Part shown: piece by piece, positions 24,705-32,111 of the stretch | Numbering within the stretch: position 1 is the stretch's first letter | Layout: each line of letters begins with the position of its first letter | NCBI RefSeq assembly: GCF_023243115.1 | Contig: NZ_CP085081.1 | Location: forward strand, 2,480,001 to 2,544,000 | Direction of reading: 5' to 3' | Source of the DNA: Sediminicoccus sp. KRV36 | GTDB taxonomy: Bacteria; Pseudomonadota; Alphaproteobacteria; Acetobacterales; Acetobacteraceae | Length of the DNA: 64,000 bases | Notes under the pieces: model-generated | Databases searched by the model: none | The model's input: only the letters and a program-made list of their open reading frames with translations | What the model was told of the DNA's origin: nothing | Position numbers and translations under genes: made by a program

Positions 24705-26263
24705 TGCGCATCGCCGTTGCCGGCTTCCTGCACGAAAGCCACTCCTTCGCCCCACACCCCACCGAATGGGCCAACTTCCTGACACCTGGCGGGTTGCCTG
24801 CGCTGCAACGCCCCGGCGCCATGATGGCTGGCCTGAAGGGCACCTCCACCTGCGCCGGCGGCGGCATCGAGGAGGCCGTGCGGCATGGCGCCAGCATCGC
24901 CCCCCTGGGATGGTGCTTCGCCAACCCCGCCGGCCCCGTGACGCGCGAGGCCTTTGAGCGCATCAGCGCCATGATCGTGGATGCGCTCTCCGTCGCGCTC
25001 GAGGAAGCTCCGCTGGATGGCATCTTCCTCGACCTGCACGGCGCCATGGTGAGCGACGACTACCCCGATGCCGAGGGCGAACTCATGCGCCGCGTCCGCG
25101 CCGCCGCCGGCGCCATCCCCGTGGCCGTGACGCTCGATCCGCACGCGAATATGACACGCCAGATGGCGGAGTTGGCCGATGTGATCGTGCCCTATCGCAC
25201 CTATCCGCATGTGGACATGCTGGCGGTGGGGCAACGCGCCATGGCCCTGCTGATCCAGCGCATCCAGCGCGGCGCGCCCTGGGCGATGGCGTTCCGCGAG
25301 CTGGATTTCCTTATCCCCATCACCAGCCAATGCACCATGGTGGAGCCCATGGCCGGCGTCATGGCGGAGCGCCTGGCGCTGGCGGCCAGCGTGGTGGAAC
25401 TCGCCTATTGCTTCGGCTTCCCCTACGCGGATTTCCCCGGCTGCGGCCAGGCCATCGCCGCCTATGCCGAGACGCCGGATGCAGCCTCCGCCGCCGCCGA
25501 GGCACTGTCCAAGGCGATCGGCGCGCGGGAAGCGAGCTTCGCCGGCGCGGTGCAGCCCGCCGATGCCGCGGTGAGTGAGGCCATCCGCATCGCGGCCGCC
25601 AGCAGCAAGCCTGTGGTGATCGCGGATACGCAGGACAATCCCGGCGGCGGCGGCCATGGCGACACGACCGGCCTGCTCGCCGAACTCATCGCGCAGAATG
25701 CCCAGGGGGCGGTGCTGGCGCCGATGAATGACGCCGAAAGTGCGGCCGCCTGCCATGCGGCAGGTGAGGGCGCGACCATCACGCTGGCCCTGGGTGGCAA
25801 GAGCGATGCGGCGCCACTGACCGTAACCGGCATCGTGGAAAAGCTTGGCGATGGCCGCTTCACGCTGACCGGCCCCATGGGCAAGGGCAATCCGGCCGAT
25901 CTCGGGCCCTCGGCGCTGTTGCGGATCGGCGGTGTTCGCGTGGTCATCGTCAGCCGGAAGATGCAGGCGCATGACCAGTCCATCTTCCAGATGCTGGGCG
26001 TGGAGCCAGCGGCTCAAAAGATCCTGGCGGTGAAATCCAGCGTGCATTTCCGCGCGCATTTCCAACCCATCGCCGAGGCGGTGCTGGTGGCGGCGGCCCC
26101 TGGGCCTGTGGTGGCCGATCCGGCGACGCTGCCCTTCACCGCGCTGCGCGAGGATATGCGGCTGCGGCCGGGCGATAACCGGCGCTTTGGGTGGCAGAAG
26201 TATCGGCAGCCCAAGAAGCCGCCGCAATCGGTGCTGGAGATTCCGGAAAAGGAAGAAGAGTAG
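24704..26263 (+). CDS. M81 family metallopeptidase (MlrC-like)
   Basis: The 519-residue protein carries MlrC features: AGFLHESHSF at the N-terminus, DGIFLDLHGAM, TLDPHANMT, RTYPHVDM, and the C-terminal domain ADTQDNPGGGGHGDTT. Histidines and aspartates in the first part form the zinc site. MlrC degrades linearised microcystin; most homologues act on unknown peptides or amides. The ATG overlaps the previous stop (TGATG), so the four hydrolases are one operon. A hairpin array follows directly after the stop. Confidence 0.88.
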   Translation: MRIAVAGFLHESHSFAPHPTEWANFLTPGGLPALQRPGAMMAGLKGTSTCAGGGIEEAVRHGASIAPLGWCFANPAGPVTREAFERISAMIVDALSVALEEAPLDGIFLDLHGAMVSDDYPDAEGELMRRVRAAAGAIPVAVTLDPHANMTRQMAELADVIVPYRTYPHVDMLAVGQRAMALLIQRIQRGAPWAMAFRELDFLIPITSQCTMVEPMAGVMAERLALAASVVELAYCFGFPYADFPGCGQAIAAYAETPDAASAAAEALSKAIGAREASFAGAVQPADAAVSEAIRIAAASSKPVVIADTQDNPGGGGHGDTTGLLAELIAQNAQGAVLAPMNDAESAAACHAAGEGATITLALGGKSDAAPLTVTGIVEKLGDGRFTLTGPMGKGNPADLGPSALLRIGGVRVVIVSRKMQAHDQSIFQMLGVEPAAQKILAVKSSVHFRAHFQPIAEAVLVAAAPGPVVADPATLPFTALREDMRLRPGDNRRFGWQKYRQPKKPPQSVLEIPEKEEE

Positions 26264-26380
26264 CCAGGGGCTCTGCCCCTGGACCCCGGCAAGAACCTCA
26301 GGTTCTTGCATCTCCGACGAACAGGGGTGCAGGGGACGTGTCCCCTGCTGGGGGAGCGCGAGGGGGCAATGCCCCCTCGC
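26264..26380. terminator. array of four hairpins between convergent genes
   Basis: Four perfect stems lie in 117 bases: CCAGGGGC/GCCCCTGG (26264-26282), CAAGAACCT/AGGTTCTTG (26290-26308), GCAGGGGAC/GTCCCCTGC (26329-26348) and a 10-bp GCGAGGGGGC/GCCCCCTCGC (26358-26380). They fill the gap between the MlrC-like and GMC genes. No T-run follows, so a bidirectional roadblock or mRNA-stabilising role is likelier than a classic intrinsic terminator. Confidence 0.65.
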
Positions 26381-26381
26381 T

Positions 26382-28007
26382 TCAAGCCGCCGAAGCCATC
26401 TCCCGCCCGCGGATGAAGTCACTCGCCTTCTCCGCGATCATCAACGTCGTCGCATAGGTATTGGCGCTCACCATCGCCGGCATGATCGAGGCATCCACCA
26501 CCCGCAGCCCCGTCATGCCGTGCACCAGAAGCCTGTCATCCACCACGGCGGTCGGGTCCTCGCGCGGACCCATGCGGGCCGTGCCGATCAGGTGGTAGGT
26601 CGTGCTGCCATTCTTGAAAGCGAAGTCCAGCAGTTCGTCATCCGTCTGCACATCCGGGCCGGGCAGGGTTTCGCGGTCCACGAAGGCCGCCAATTCGGGC
26701 GTGGACAGCATCCGCCGCAAGAGCCGCATGCCGCCGATATGCACGCGTCGGTCATTCTCATCCGAGAGATAATTGGGCTGGATTTCCGGGTCCTCGAACA
26801 CGTCCGTGCTGCGCGCCCGCACCCAGCCCTTGCTCTCGGGACGGTGCTGCCAGGCGCCGGCCGTCATGCCTGGATAGTCATCCAGCACATAGACCATGCC
26901 CTCCTTGTAGGACCCGGGCGTGAAGACGCATTGCAGATCAGGCTGGTCCAGCCCCTCGAAGCTTTTCCAGAAGACATGCGCGTGGCTCGGCGCGGTGGCC
27001 AGGATATTGGGCTGGCCGGTGCCCCAGCGGAGCAATTGCTTGCCGAGATTCAGGCCCTTGGACAGCTCGTTCAGCGTCTGCGTGCCGGGCTTGGCGCGCA
27101 TGACGAAGCGGCTTGCGTAGTGGTCCCGGAAATTCTCGCCCACACCGGGCAGTTCGTGGCGCACCTCCACGCCAAGGTCCTGCAGCAGCCCCGCCGGCCC
27201 GATGCCGGACACCTGCATCAGCCGCGCCGTATTGGCCGTACCGCCCGAGAGGATCACCTCACGCCGCGCCCGCACCTCGGTCGGCGTGCCCCCACGCTCC
27301 GAGAGGTAGCGCACCCCCACGGCCCGCTTGCCATCCAGCAGGATGGCGCAGGCGCGCGCATTGGTGCGTAGCGAGAGGTTGGGCCGGTTCAGCGCCTCAT
27401 GCAGGAAGGCGCGATAGGCGCTGACGCGCCGGCCGTTCAGGATGGCGCGCTGGAAATAGCCGACACCCGCCTGGTCGCCGCTGTTGTAGTCGGGGTTGCG
27501 CGGAATCCCGAGGCCGACGCAACCGGCGATGAACGCCTCCGTCACCGGGTGGATCCAGTCCATATCGGTGACCGGGATGCCCTGCGCCCGGCCCCGCCGC
27601 TCCGGATCGCCCGCGCCGATGCGCCGCTCGGTGCGCATGAAATAGGGCAGGCAATCGGCGTAGCCCCAGCCGCGATTGCCGCGCTGCGCCCAATGATCCA
27701 GGTCATTCGGCTGGCCGCGATTATAGATCATGCCATTGACCGAGGAGGAGCCACCCAGCGTGCGCCCCTGGATGGTCGGGATGCGCCGCCCACCGGTGCG
27801 CTCGGTGGGCTCGGTGCTGAACTGCCAGGTGACGCCCGGGTCCTTCAGCGTCTTGATGAAGCCGGCCGGGATATGGATGAAGGGGTTGCGGTCCTTGGGG
27901 CCGGCCTCCAGCACGCAGACGCTGGTCTGCGCATCCTCGCTCAGCCGGGCGGCCAGCAGGGAGCCCGCGGCACCGCAGCCGACGATCACATAGTCGAATT
28001 CATCCAT
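26382..28007 (-). CDS. GMC family FAD-dependent oxidoreductase (choline-dehydrogenase-like)
   Basis: The 541-residue protein has the FAD motif VIVGCGAAGSLLAARL with GCGAAG at 10-15, the GMC signature QGRTLGGSSSVNGMIYNRG, and the C-terminal TYHLIGTARMG and VDASIMP segments. The active-site histidine lies in TYHLIG. It oxidises an alcohol to an aldehyde using FAD. The length agrees with choline dehydrogenase and glucose-methanol-choline relatives. It lies 38 bases downstream of flgH on the same strand but is unlikely to be flagellar. Confidence 0.9.
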   Translation of the reverse strand: MDEFDYVIVGCGAAGSLLAARLSEDAQTSVCVLEAGPKDRNPFIHIPAGFIKTLKDPGVTWQFSTEPTERTGGRRIPTIQGRTLGGSSSVNGMIYNRGQPNDLDHWAQRGNRGWGYADCLPYFMRTERRIGAGDPERRGRAQGIPVTDMDWIHPVTEAFIAGCVGLGIPRNPDYNSGDQAGVGYFQRAILNGRRVSAYRAFLHEALNRPNLSLRTNARACAILLDGKRAVGVRYLSERGGTPTEVRARREVILSGGTANTARLMQVSGIGPAGLLQDLGVEVRHELPGVGENFRDHYASRFVMRAKPGTQTLNELSKGLNLGKQLLRWGTGQPNILATAPSHAHVFWKSFEGLDQPDLQCVFTPGSYKEGMVYVLDDYPGMTAGAWQHRPESKGWVRARSTDVFEDPEIQPNYLSDENDRRVHIGGMRLLRRMLSTPELAAFVDRETLPGPDVQTDDELLDFAFKNGSTTYHLIGTARMGPREDPTAVVDDRLLVHGMTGLRVVDASIMPAMVSANTYATTLMIAEKASDFIRGREMASAA

Positions 28008-28045
28008 GGCAGTTTCTCCCCGCGTCCGCCGCAGCCTAGCGCGGA

Positions 28046-28783
28046 TCAGAAGGGCGACAAGACATCGAGCAATTGCTGCCCCAGCCTCGGCTGCTGGATA
28101 TCCGACAGCGAACCCCGCCCGCCATAGGAAATCCGCGCTTCGGCCAGGCGATCATGGCGCACCGTATTGTCACTCGCGATGTCCTGCGGCCGCACGATGC
28201 CCTGGACCGAAAGCTCGCGCAGCTCGTTATTCACCCGCACTTCCTGCCGCGCCATCACGACCATGTTCCCATTCGGCAGCGATTGCGTGACCGTCGCGGC
28301 GAGGCGGAGGTTGATCTGCTCATTGCGCCGGACATTGCCATTGCCATCCGTCGTGCCCGTGCTGTTGGTGTTGAGCAGGGCGGCAGGGTCGGCGCCCGGC
28401 GGATAAAGCCGACGCGGCGCGCGCTCCTGGCCGAACAGATTGGGTGCGGCCATGGTTTCCGTGCCGTTGCGCGAACGCTGGGTGCGGTTCTGCAACTGCG
28501 CATCGTCATCAATGGTGACCAGGACGGTGATCAGATCGCCCACCTGGGCCGCGCGCTGATCCCGCAGGAAGGTCCGGCTGCCCGGCCGCCACAGGGAATT
28601 GGCCAGCGGCGGGGCCTCATGCGGCGCCGGCATGGGCATCGAGACGGGGCGATAGCGCGGGTCTTGCGTCGGGTCCGAGACGGGCGAGAAATCCGGCGCG
28701 CGGCCGATGCGCGAAAGGCGCTCAGCCTGGCCGCAGGCGGCCAGTGCCAGCGGCAGCAGCAGCAGGGCGGCGCGCGCGCTCAT
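28046..28783 (-). CDS. flgH: flagellar L-ring protein FlgH
   Basis: The 245-residue lipoprotein has a lipobox LALAAC near residue 17 and the conserved FlgH features SLWRPGSRTFLRDQRAAQVGDLITVLVTI and the C-terminal VRPQDIASDNTVRHDRLAEARISYGGRG. It forms the outer-membrane ring around the flagellar rod. Its ATG overlaps the flgA stop by four bases, so it is the last gene of flgF-flgG-flgA-flgH. The P-ring gene flgI does not follow. Confidence 0.95.
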   Translation of the reverse strand: MSARAALLLLPLALAACGQAERLSRIGRAPDFSPVSDPTQDPRYRPVSMPMPAPHEAPPLANSLWRPGSRTFLRDQRAAQVGDLITVLVTIDDDAQLQNRTQRSRNGTETMAAPNLFGQERAPRRLYPPGADPAALLNTNSTGTTDGNGNVRRNEQINLRLAATVTQSLPNGNMVVMARQEVRVNNELRELSVQGIVRPQDIASDNTVRHDRLAEARISYGGRGSLSDIQQPRLGQQLLDVLSPF

Positions 28784-29733
28784 CGGGCGGCCATCGGGAT
28801 GGTGCCCATGGCCACGCGAACGCGGCCGGGGCCGATGGCCACCCCCTCGACGATGTTGCGGCTGGAGAGGTTCATCACCGGCACATTGCCGCCGCGCGCC
28901 GCCGATTCCAGAGCACGGCCCTGAACGGAGAGCGAGATGCCGGGAGAATCCAGCTGCAAGGTCACCAGCGCATTCTTCTGGACGATGGAAGGCGGCCCGA
29001 GATCCACCAGCGCGAAGCCCTGCTCGATGGCCATCGGCCGGCGCAATTCCTGCCCGATCACCTGGCTGATCTGCTGTGCCTGGCCTGGACGCACACGCTC
29101 AGCCCTGAGGCGCGTGAGGCGGGCGTCATTCGGGCCGACCACCTCGCCAAGTGCCAGGCGGCGTGTGGCCACCACCACCGGCACGGTCGGAATGGCGCGG
29201 CCGGCGATACGCAGGCGCTGCGTTCCGGCGCCATCGGCCAGCACCACCAGGGTCGCCTGAAAGCGCGCGCCGGGCTGCTCGACCGAGACACCCTCAATGG
29301 CGATCTGGAACCAGGCGCTGGCCGGAATCATGGGCGGGATCAGGCCGGGGAGTTCGATCTCCATCTCGGCCTCGATGCCGTGGCGGGTGAGCTCCTCGCG
29401 CAGCAGCGCTTCGATCTCGGCGCGCGGGACGGGCCGTCCGGGGCGCTCGATCACGATGCGATCCGTGCCGGTCAAAGGCCTCCAGTTCACGCCATTCTGG
29501 CGCGCGATGTTGATCAGGTTCTGCGTCTCCAGAATCATCCGGCGGCCGGGCAGGGGGCTGGCCGCGATCACCGTCTCGGCGCGCGGCCCCGCATGGTCGA
29601 AGAGGTCCGAAAGGCGCAGCACGTCGCCTTCCAGCAGCGCATGCGGGCGCAGGATGGCGGCGGGAGCGGATTGCGCAGGGGCCGCGGCCGGCATAGAGAG
29701 CGCCGCCAGCGCCAGGAAACTGCGGCGGCGCAT
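28780..29733 (-). CDS. flgA: flagella basal body P-ring formation protein FlgA
   Basis: The 317-residue protein has a short RR export signal (MRRRSFLALAALSMPAAAPAQ). The C-terminal FlgA/SAF region includes VVVATRRLALGEVVGPND and a final stretch with LVTLQLDSPGISLSVQGRALE. It is a periplasmic chaperone for P-ring assembly. It is longer than short FlgA forms because of an N-terminal module of about 180 residues. The ATG overlaps the flgG stop as TGATG. Confidence 0.92.
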   Translation of the reverse strand: MRRRSFLALAALSMPAAAPAQSAPAAILRPHALLEGDVLRLSDLFDHAGPRAETVIAASPLPGRRMILETQNLINIARQNGVNWRPLTGTDRIVIERPGRPVPRAEIEALLREELTRHGIEAEMEIELPGLIPPMIPASAWFQIAIEGVSVEQPGARFQATLVVLADGAGTQRLRIAGRAIPTVPVVVATRRLALGEVVGPNDARLTRLRAERVRPGQAQQISQVIGQELRRPMAIEQGFALVDLGPPSIVQKNALVTLQLDSPGISLSVQGRALESAARGGNVPVMNLSSRNIVEGVAIGPGRVRVAMGTIPMAAR

Positions 29734-30518
29734 CAACGCAGCCTCGTCAGCGTGCTGAGCATTTCGTCGCTTGCCGAGATCACCCGACTGTTCATCTCAT
29801 AGGCGCGCTGGGCCGTGATCAGCGAGGTGATTTCCTGCACGGTATTCACGTTGCTGGTCTCGACAAAGCCCTGCATGACCGTGCCATGGCCGGGCTGCCC
29901 CGGGGCCGCTGCCTGCGGCTGGCCGGAGCCGGGGGTGGCGAGGAAGAGGTTGTCGCCAATCGCTTCCAGGCCGCCCTCATTGGCGAAGATCGCGGTTTGG
30001 ATCTGCCCCACATTTTGTGGCGCCACCTGGGCATCGAGCCGGGCCATGACCTCGCCGCTGGCATTGATGGTCACATCGCGCGCGGCGGCCGGAATGGTGA
30101 TGCCGGGCTGCACGACAAAGCCTTCGGCCGTGACCAGCACGCCTTCGGGGCTGAGGGCGAAGGTGCCATCGCGGGTATAGGCAATCTCGCCCGAGGGCAT
30201 CTGGATCTGGAAATACCCATTGCCGCGGATCGCGAGATCAAAGCGATTTTCCGTCTGCTGCAGATTGCCCTGCTCCGAGATGCGGTAGATGGCGGCCGTG
30301 CGCACGCCAAGACCCACCTGCGCGCCGGAGGGCAGCAGACTGCCAGTATCGCTGCTCTGGCTGCCGACGCGCCGCAGGTTCTGGTAGATCAGATCCTGGA
30401 ATTCGGCGCGGCGGCGCTTGTATCCCGTGGTTGCCATATTCGCGAGGTTGTTTGAAATCACCTCCACGTTGGTTTGCTGGGCCAGCATGCCCGTGGCGGC
30501 GATTGCGAGTGAGCGCAT
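29733..30518 (-). CDS. flgG: flagellar basal-body rod protein FlgG (distal rod)
   Basis: The 261-residue protein matches FlgG in length and sequence: MRSLAIAATGMLAQQTNVEVISNNLANMATTGYKRRR at the N-terminus and TSLITAQRAYEMNSRVISASDEMLSTLTRLR at the C-terminus. It builds the distal rod. The start is fixed by the conserved N-terminus. A GGAAGGGG sequence nine bases upstream can act as ribosome site. The start region, with its first eight codons, is duplicated twice upstream as two tiny frames. Confidence 0.96.
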   Translation of the reverse strand: MRSLAIAATGMLAQQTNVEVISNNLANMATTGYKRRRAEFQDLIYQNLRRVGSQSSDTGSLLPSGAQVGLGVRTAAIYRISEQGNLQQTENRFDLAIRGNGYFQIQMPSGEIAYTRDGTFALSPEGVLVTAEGFVVQPGITIPAAARDVTINASGEVMARLDAQVAPQNVGQIQTAIFANEGGLEAIGDNLFLATPGSGQPQAAAPGQPGHGTVMQGFVETSNVNTVQEITSLITAQRAYEMNSRVISASDEMLSTLTRLR

Positions 30519-30520
30519 GG

Positions 30521-30586
30521 TCAGAAACCCCTTCCGATAAGCCGCCACAAGACGGATGCCACGGCGGCGATGGCGAGTGAGCGCAT
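30521..30586 (-). CDS. second 21-codon leader frame before flgG
   Basis: The frame reads MRSLAIAAVASVLWRLIGRGF then TGA, and two bases (CC) separate it from the flgG ATG. The first eight residues equal those of FlgG. A GGAAGGGG sequence inside its end also serves as the flgG ribosome site. It may be a product of the 68-bp duplication that is translated only as a leader controlling flgG through reinitiation. No independent function is known. Confidence 0.4.
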   Translation of the reverse strand: MRSLAIAAVASVLWRLIGRGF

Positions 30587-30588
30587 GG

Positions 30589-30654
30589 TCAGAAACCCCT
30601 TCCGATGAGCCGCCACAAGACGGATGCCACGGCGGCAATGGCGCGTGAGCGCAT
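30589..30654 (-). CDS. first 21-codon leader frame before flgG
   Basis: It reads MRSRAIAAVASVLWRLIGRGF then TGA, differing from the second copy by one residue. It has the best ribosome-binding site in the region, GGGAGG seven bases before the ATG and right after the flgF stop. This suggests it uses the ancestral flgG translation signal, now separated from flgG by two duplicated units. Confidence 0.4.
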   Translation of the reverse strand: MRSRAIAAVASVLWRLIGRGF

Positions 30655-30666
30655 GTTGAACCTCCC

Positions 30667-31410
30667 TTAGCTGCGGCGACGGAGCAGGCGTTCGACGGCG
30701 CTTTGCTGCCGCTCTCCCTCACGCTCCAGGAATTGTGTGGCGAACTGGAACTCGCGCAGCTCGGACATCATGCGCGTCATCTCCAGCACGGATTGGACGT
30801 TGCTGCCCTCGACCGCGCCCTGGACCACCTGCGGGCGGGCCACCTCCTCGGGCGCCTGGCCGCCGGCACTGATATGGCGGTCACCCTCCGCGAGCAGCGC
30901 CTGTTCATCCGCGAAGCGGACGATGCGCAACCGGCCCAGCACGCCATTCTCGGAGCGGATGGTGCCATCGCCCCGGATTTCGATGCGCGTATCATTCGCG
31001 GACAGGGCGATCGGGCGTGAATCCGTGTTCAGCACCGGGGCGCCCGTCTGGTCGAGCAATTGGCCATCGGCACCGAGTGCGAAGCGCCCCGCACGGGTAT
31101 AGCGCTCGCCCCGTGGCGTCTCGACGACGAAGAAGCCAGGGCCCGAAATCGCGACATCCAGGGGATTGCCGGTCTGGTTGATGGCGCCGGGCTGTGTCTC
31201 CCGCCAGCTGGCGCGGTCCCAGGTGTAGCCGACATTGGCACTGCCGAGCGGGCCATGGACGCGGCCCTGGCGTTCCACATGCTCGGCAAAGATCGGCCGG
31301 CTGGCGCGATAGCCGGGCGTATCCGCATTGGCGAGGTTGTTGGCCGTCAACTGGCTCGCGCGCATCTGCGCGGAGAGACGGGAGAGAACGATATAACCTG
31401 GGCTGTCCAT
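30667..31410 (-). CDS. flgF: flagellar basal-body rod protein FlgF (proximal rod)
   Basis: The 247-residue protein begins MDSPGYIVLSRLSAQMRASQLTANNLANADTPGYR, the rod-protein N-terminal motif. Its last part, VQGAVEGSNVQSVLEMTRMMSELREFQFATQFLE, is the C-terminal rod helix. GGAG lies six bases before the chosen ATG; an ATG 12 bases upstream is an alternative. It is the promoter-proximal gene of the minus-strand flagellar transcript, behind a strong sigma-54 promoter sequence. Confidence 0.95.
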   Translation of the reverse strand: MDSPGYIVLSRLSAQMRASQLTANNLANADTPGYRASRPIFAEHVERQGRVHGPLGSANVGYTWDRASWRETQPGAINQTGNPLDVAISGPGFFVVETPRGERYTRAGRFALGADGQLLDQTGAPVLNTDSRPIALSANDTRIEIRGDGTIRSENGVLGRLRIVRFADEQALLAEGDRHISAGGQAPEEVARPQVVQGAVEGSNVQSVLEMTRMMSELREFQFATQFLEREGERQQSAVERLLRRRS

Positions 31411-31443
31411 GGCGCACTCCATCAGGAACCTGGGATGTGCTGC

Positions 31444-31458
31444 GCAAGGGGCGTGCCA
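31444..31458 (-). promoter_or_regulatory. sigma-54 promoter of flgF-flgG-flgA-flgH
   Basis: The minus strand reads TGGCACGCCCCTTGC, matching the -24/-12 consensus (TGGCACG-N4-TTGC) at every defined base. The required ten bases separate GG and GC. Transcription would start near 31433, about 23 bases before the flgF ATG. Rod and hook genes are RpoN-dependent in several alphaproteobacteria such as Caulobacter. Confidence 0.85.
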
Positions 31459-31480
31459 GCGCCATGGCGGCGCATGCGGA

Positions 31481-31518
31481 GCAATCCGGCACGGATTGCC
31501 GGCTTCTGGCGGCAATCC
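31481..31518. promoter_or_regulatory. enhancer-like or switch-like repeats upstream of the sigma-54 promoter
   Basis: GCAATCC (31481-31487), GGATTGCC (31493-31500) and GGCAATCC (31511-31518) are successive copies in alternating orientation. They lie about 25-60 bases upstream of the -24 element, where an enhancer-binding activator such as FlbD could sit. The middle copy can pair with either flank. Confidence 0.5.
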
Positions 31519-31610
31519 TTGCCCATGGCGGGCAGCATCGCGCCGCAAGGCTTCGTTAACCTCGATGCGCCACAACCCGAGTCTGCAACGACCAGAAGGG
31601 TGTTGGCGCC

Positions 31611-32111
31611 ATGGCGGCGGCGAAGGGCGAAGAGCTGAAGGGGGAGGCGGAGGCCAAGCCCAAGCGGTTGAAGAAGAAATTGATCTTGCTGGCATTGCCG
31701 CTGGTTCTGGGCGGCGCGGGGGCAGGGCTCTGGTTCAGCGGCATGCTGTCCCCCAGCCCGCCAGCGACGGCCCCGGAAGCCGCGGCCGAGCCCGCACCGG
31801 TCAATCGCCAGCCGGTCTTTGTCAGCATGCCCGACATCACCGCCAATCTGAACGCGCCGGGGCGGCGTGCCTTCATCCGCGTGCGCAGCCAAGTCGAGGT
31901 GGCCGGCCCGCAGGATGCGGCAGCCTTGCAGGCGGCTATGCCGCGCCTCGTGGATCTCTTCACGACCTATCTGCGGGAAATCCGGCCGGAGGAGTTGCGC
32001 GGCAGCGCCGGCACGCATCGCCTGCGGGAGGAATTGATCGCCCGCGCCAATATCGCCGCCGCCCCGGCCCGCGTGACCGATGTGCTCTTCACCGAGATCC
32101 TCGTCCAATGA
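31611..32111 (+). CDS. fliL: flagellar basal body-associated protein FliL
   Basis: The 166-residue protein has a lysine-rich cytoplasmic N-terminus, one membrane helix (about residues 24-44: LILLALPLVLGGAGAGLWFSG) and a periplasmic FliL domain with VFVSMPDITANLN, RAFIRVRSQVEV and the closing VTDVLFTEILVQ. FliL supports the stators and motor. It starts the plus-strand flagellar operon. Its stop overlaps the fliM ATG (ATGA). Confidence 0.93.
   Translation: MAAAKGEELKGEAEAKPKRLKKKLILLALPLVLGGAGAGLWFSGMLSPSPPATAPEAAAEPAPVNRQPVFVSMPDITANLNAPGRRAFIRVRSQVEVAGPQDAAALQAAMPRLVDLFTTYLREIRPEELRGSAGTHRLREELIARANIAAAPARVTDVLFTEILVQ

Larger units (their letters stand above)
30505..30654. repeat. 68-bp tandem duplication spanning the flgG start
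   Basis: Two near-identical 68-bp units (30505-30572, 30573-30640) and a 14-base partial third copy (30641-30654) lie between flgF and flgG. They differ at only a few positions. Each copy contains the flgG-like start segment ATGCGCTCA on the minus strand followed by 13 codons, TGA and CC. Confidence 0.9.

Noticed and set aside
31507..31522. possible sigma-54 promoter for fliL on the plus strand (TGGC ... TTGC)
   Set aside because: The GG and GC elements are eleven bases apart instead of ten, and this spacing is strict for sigma-54.
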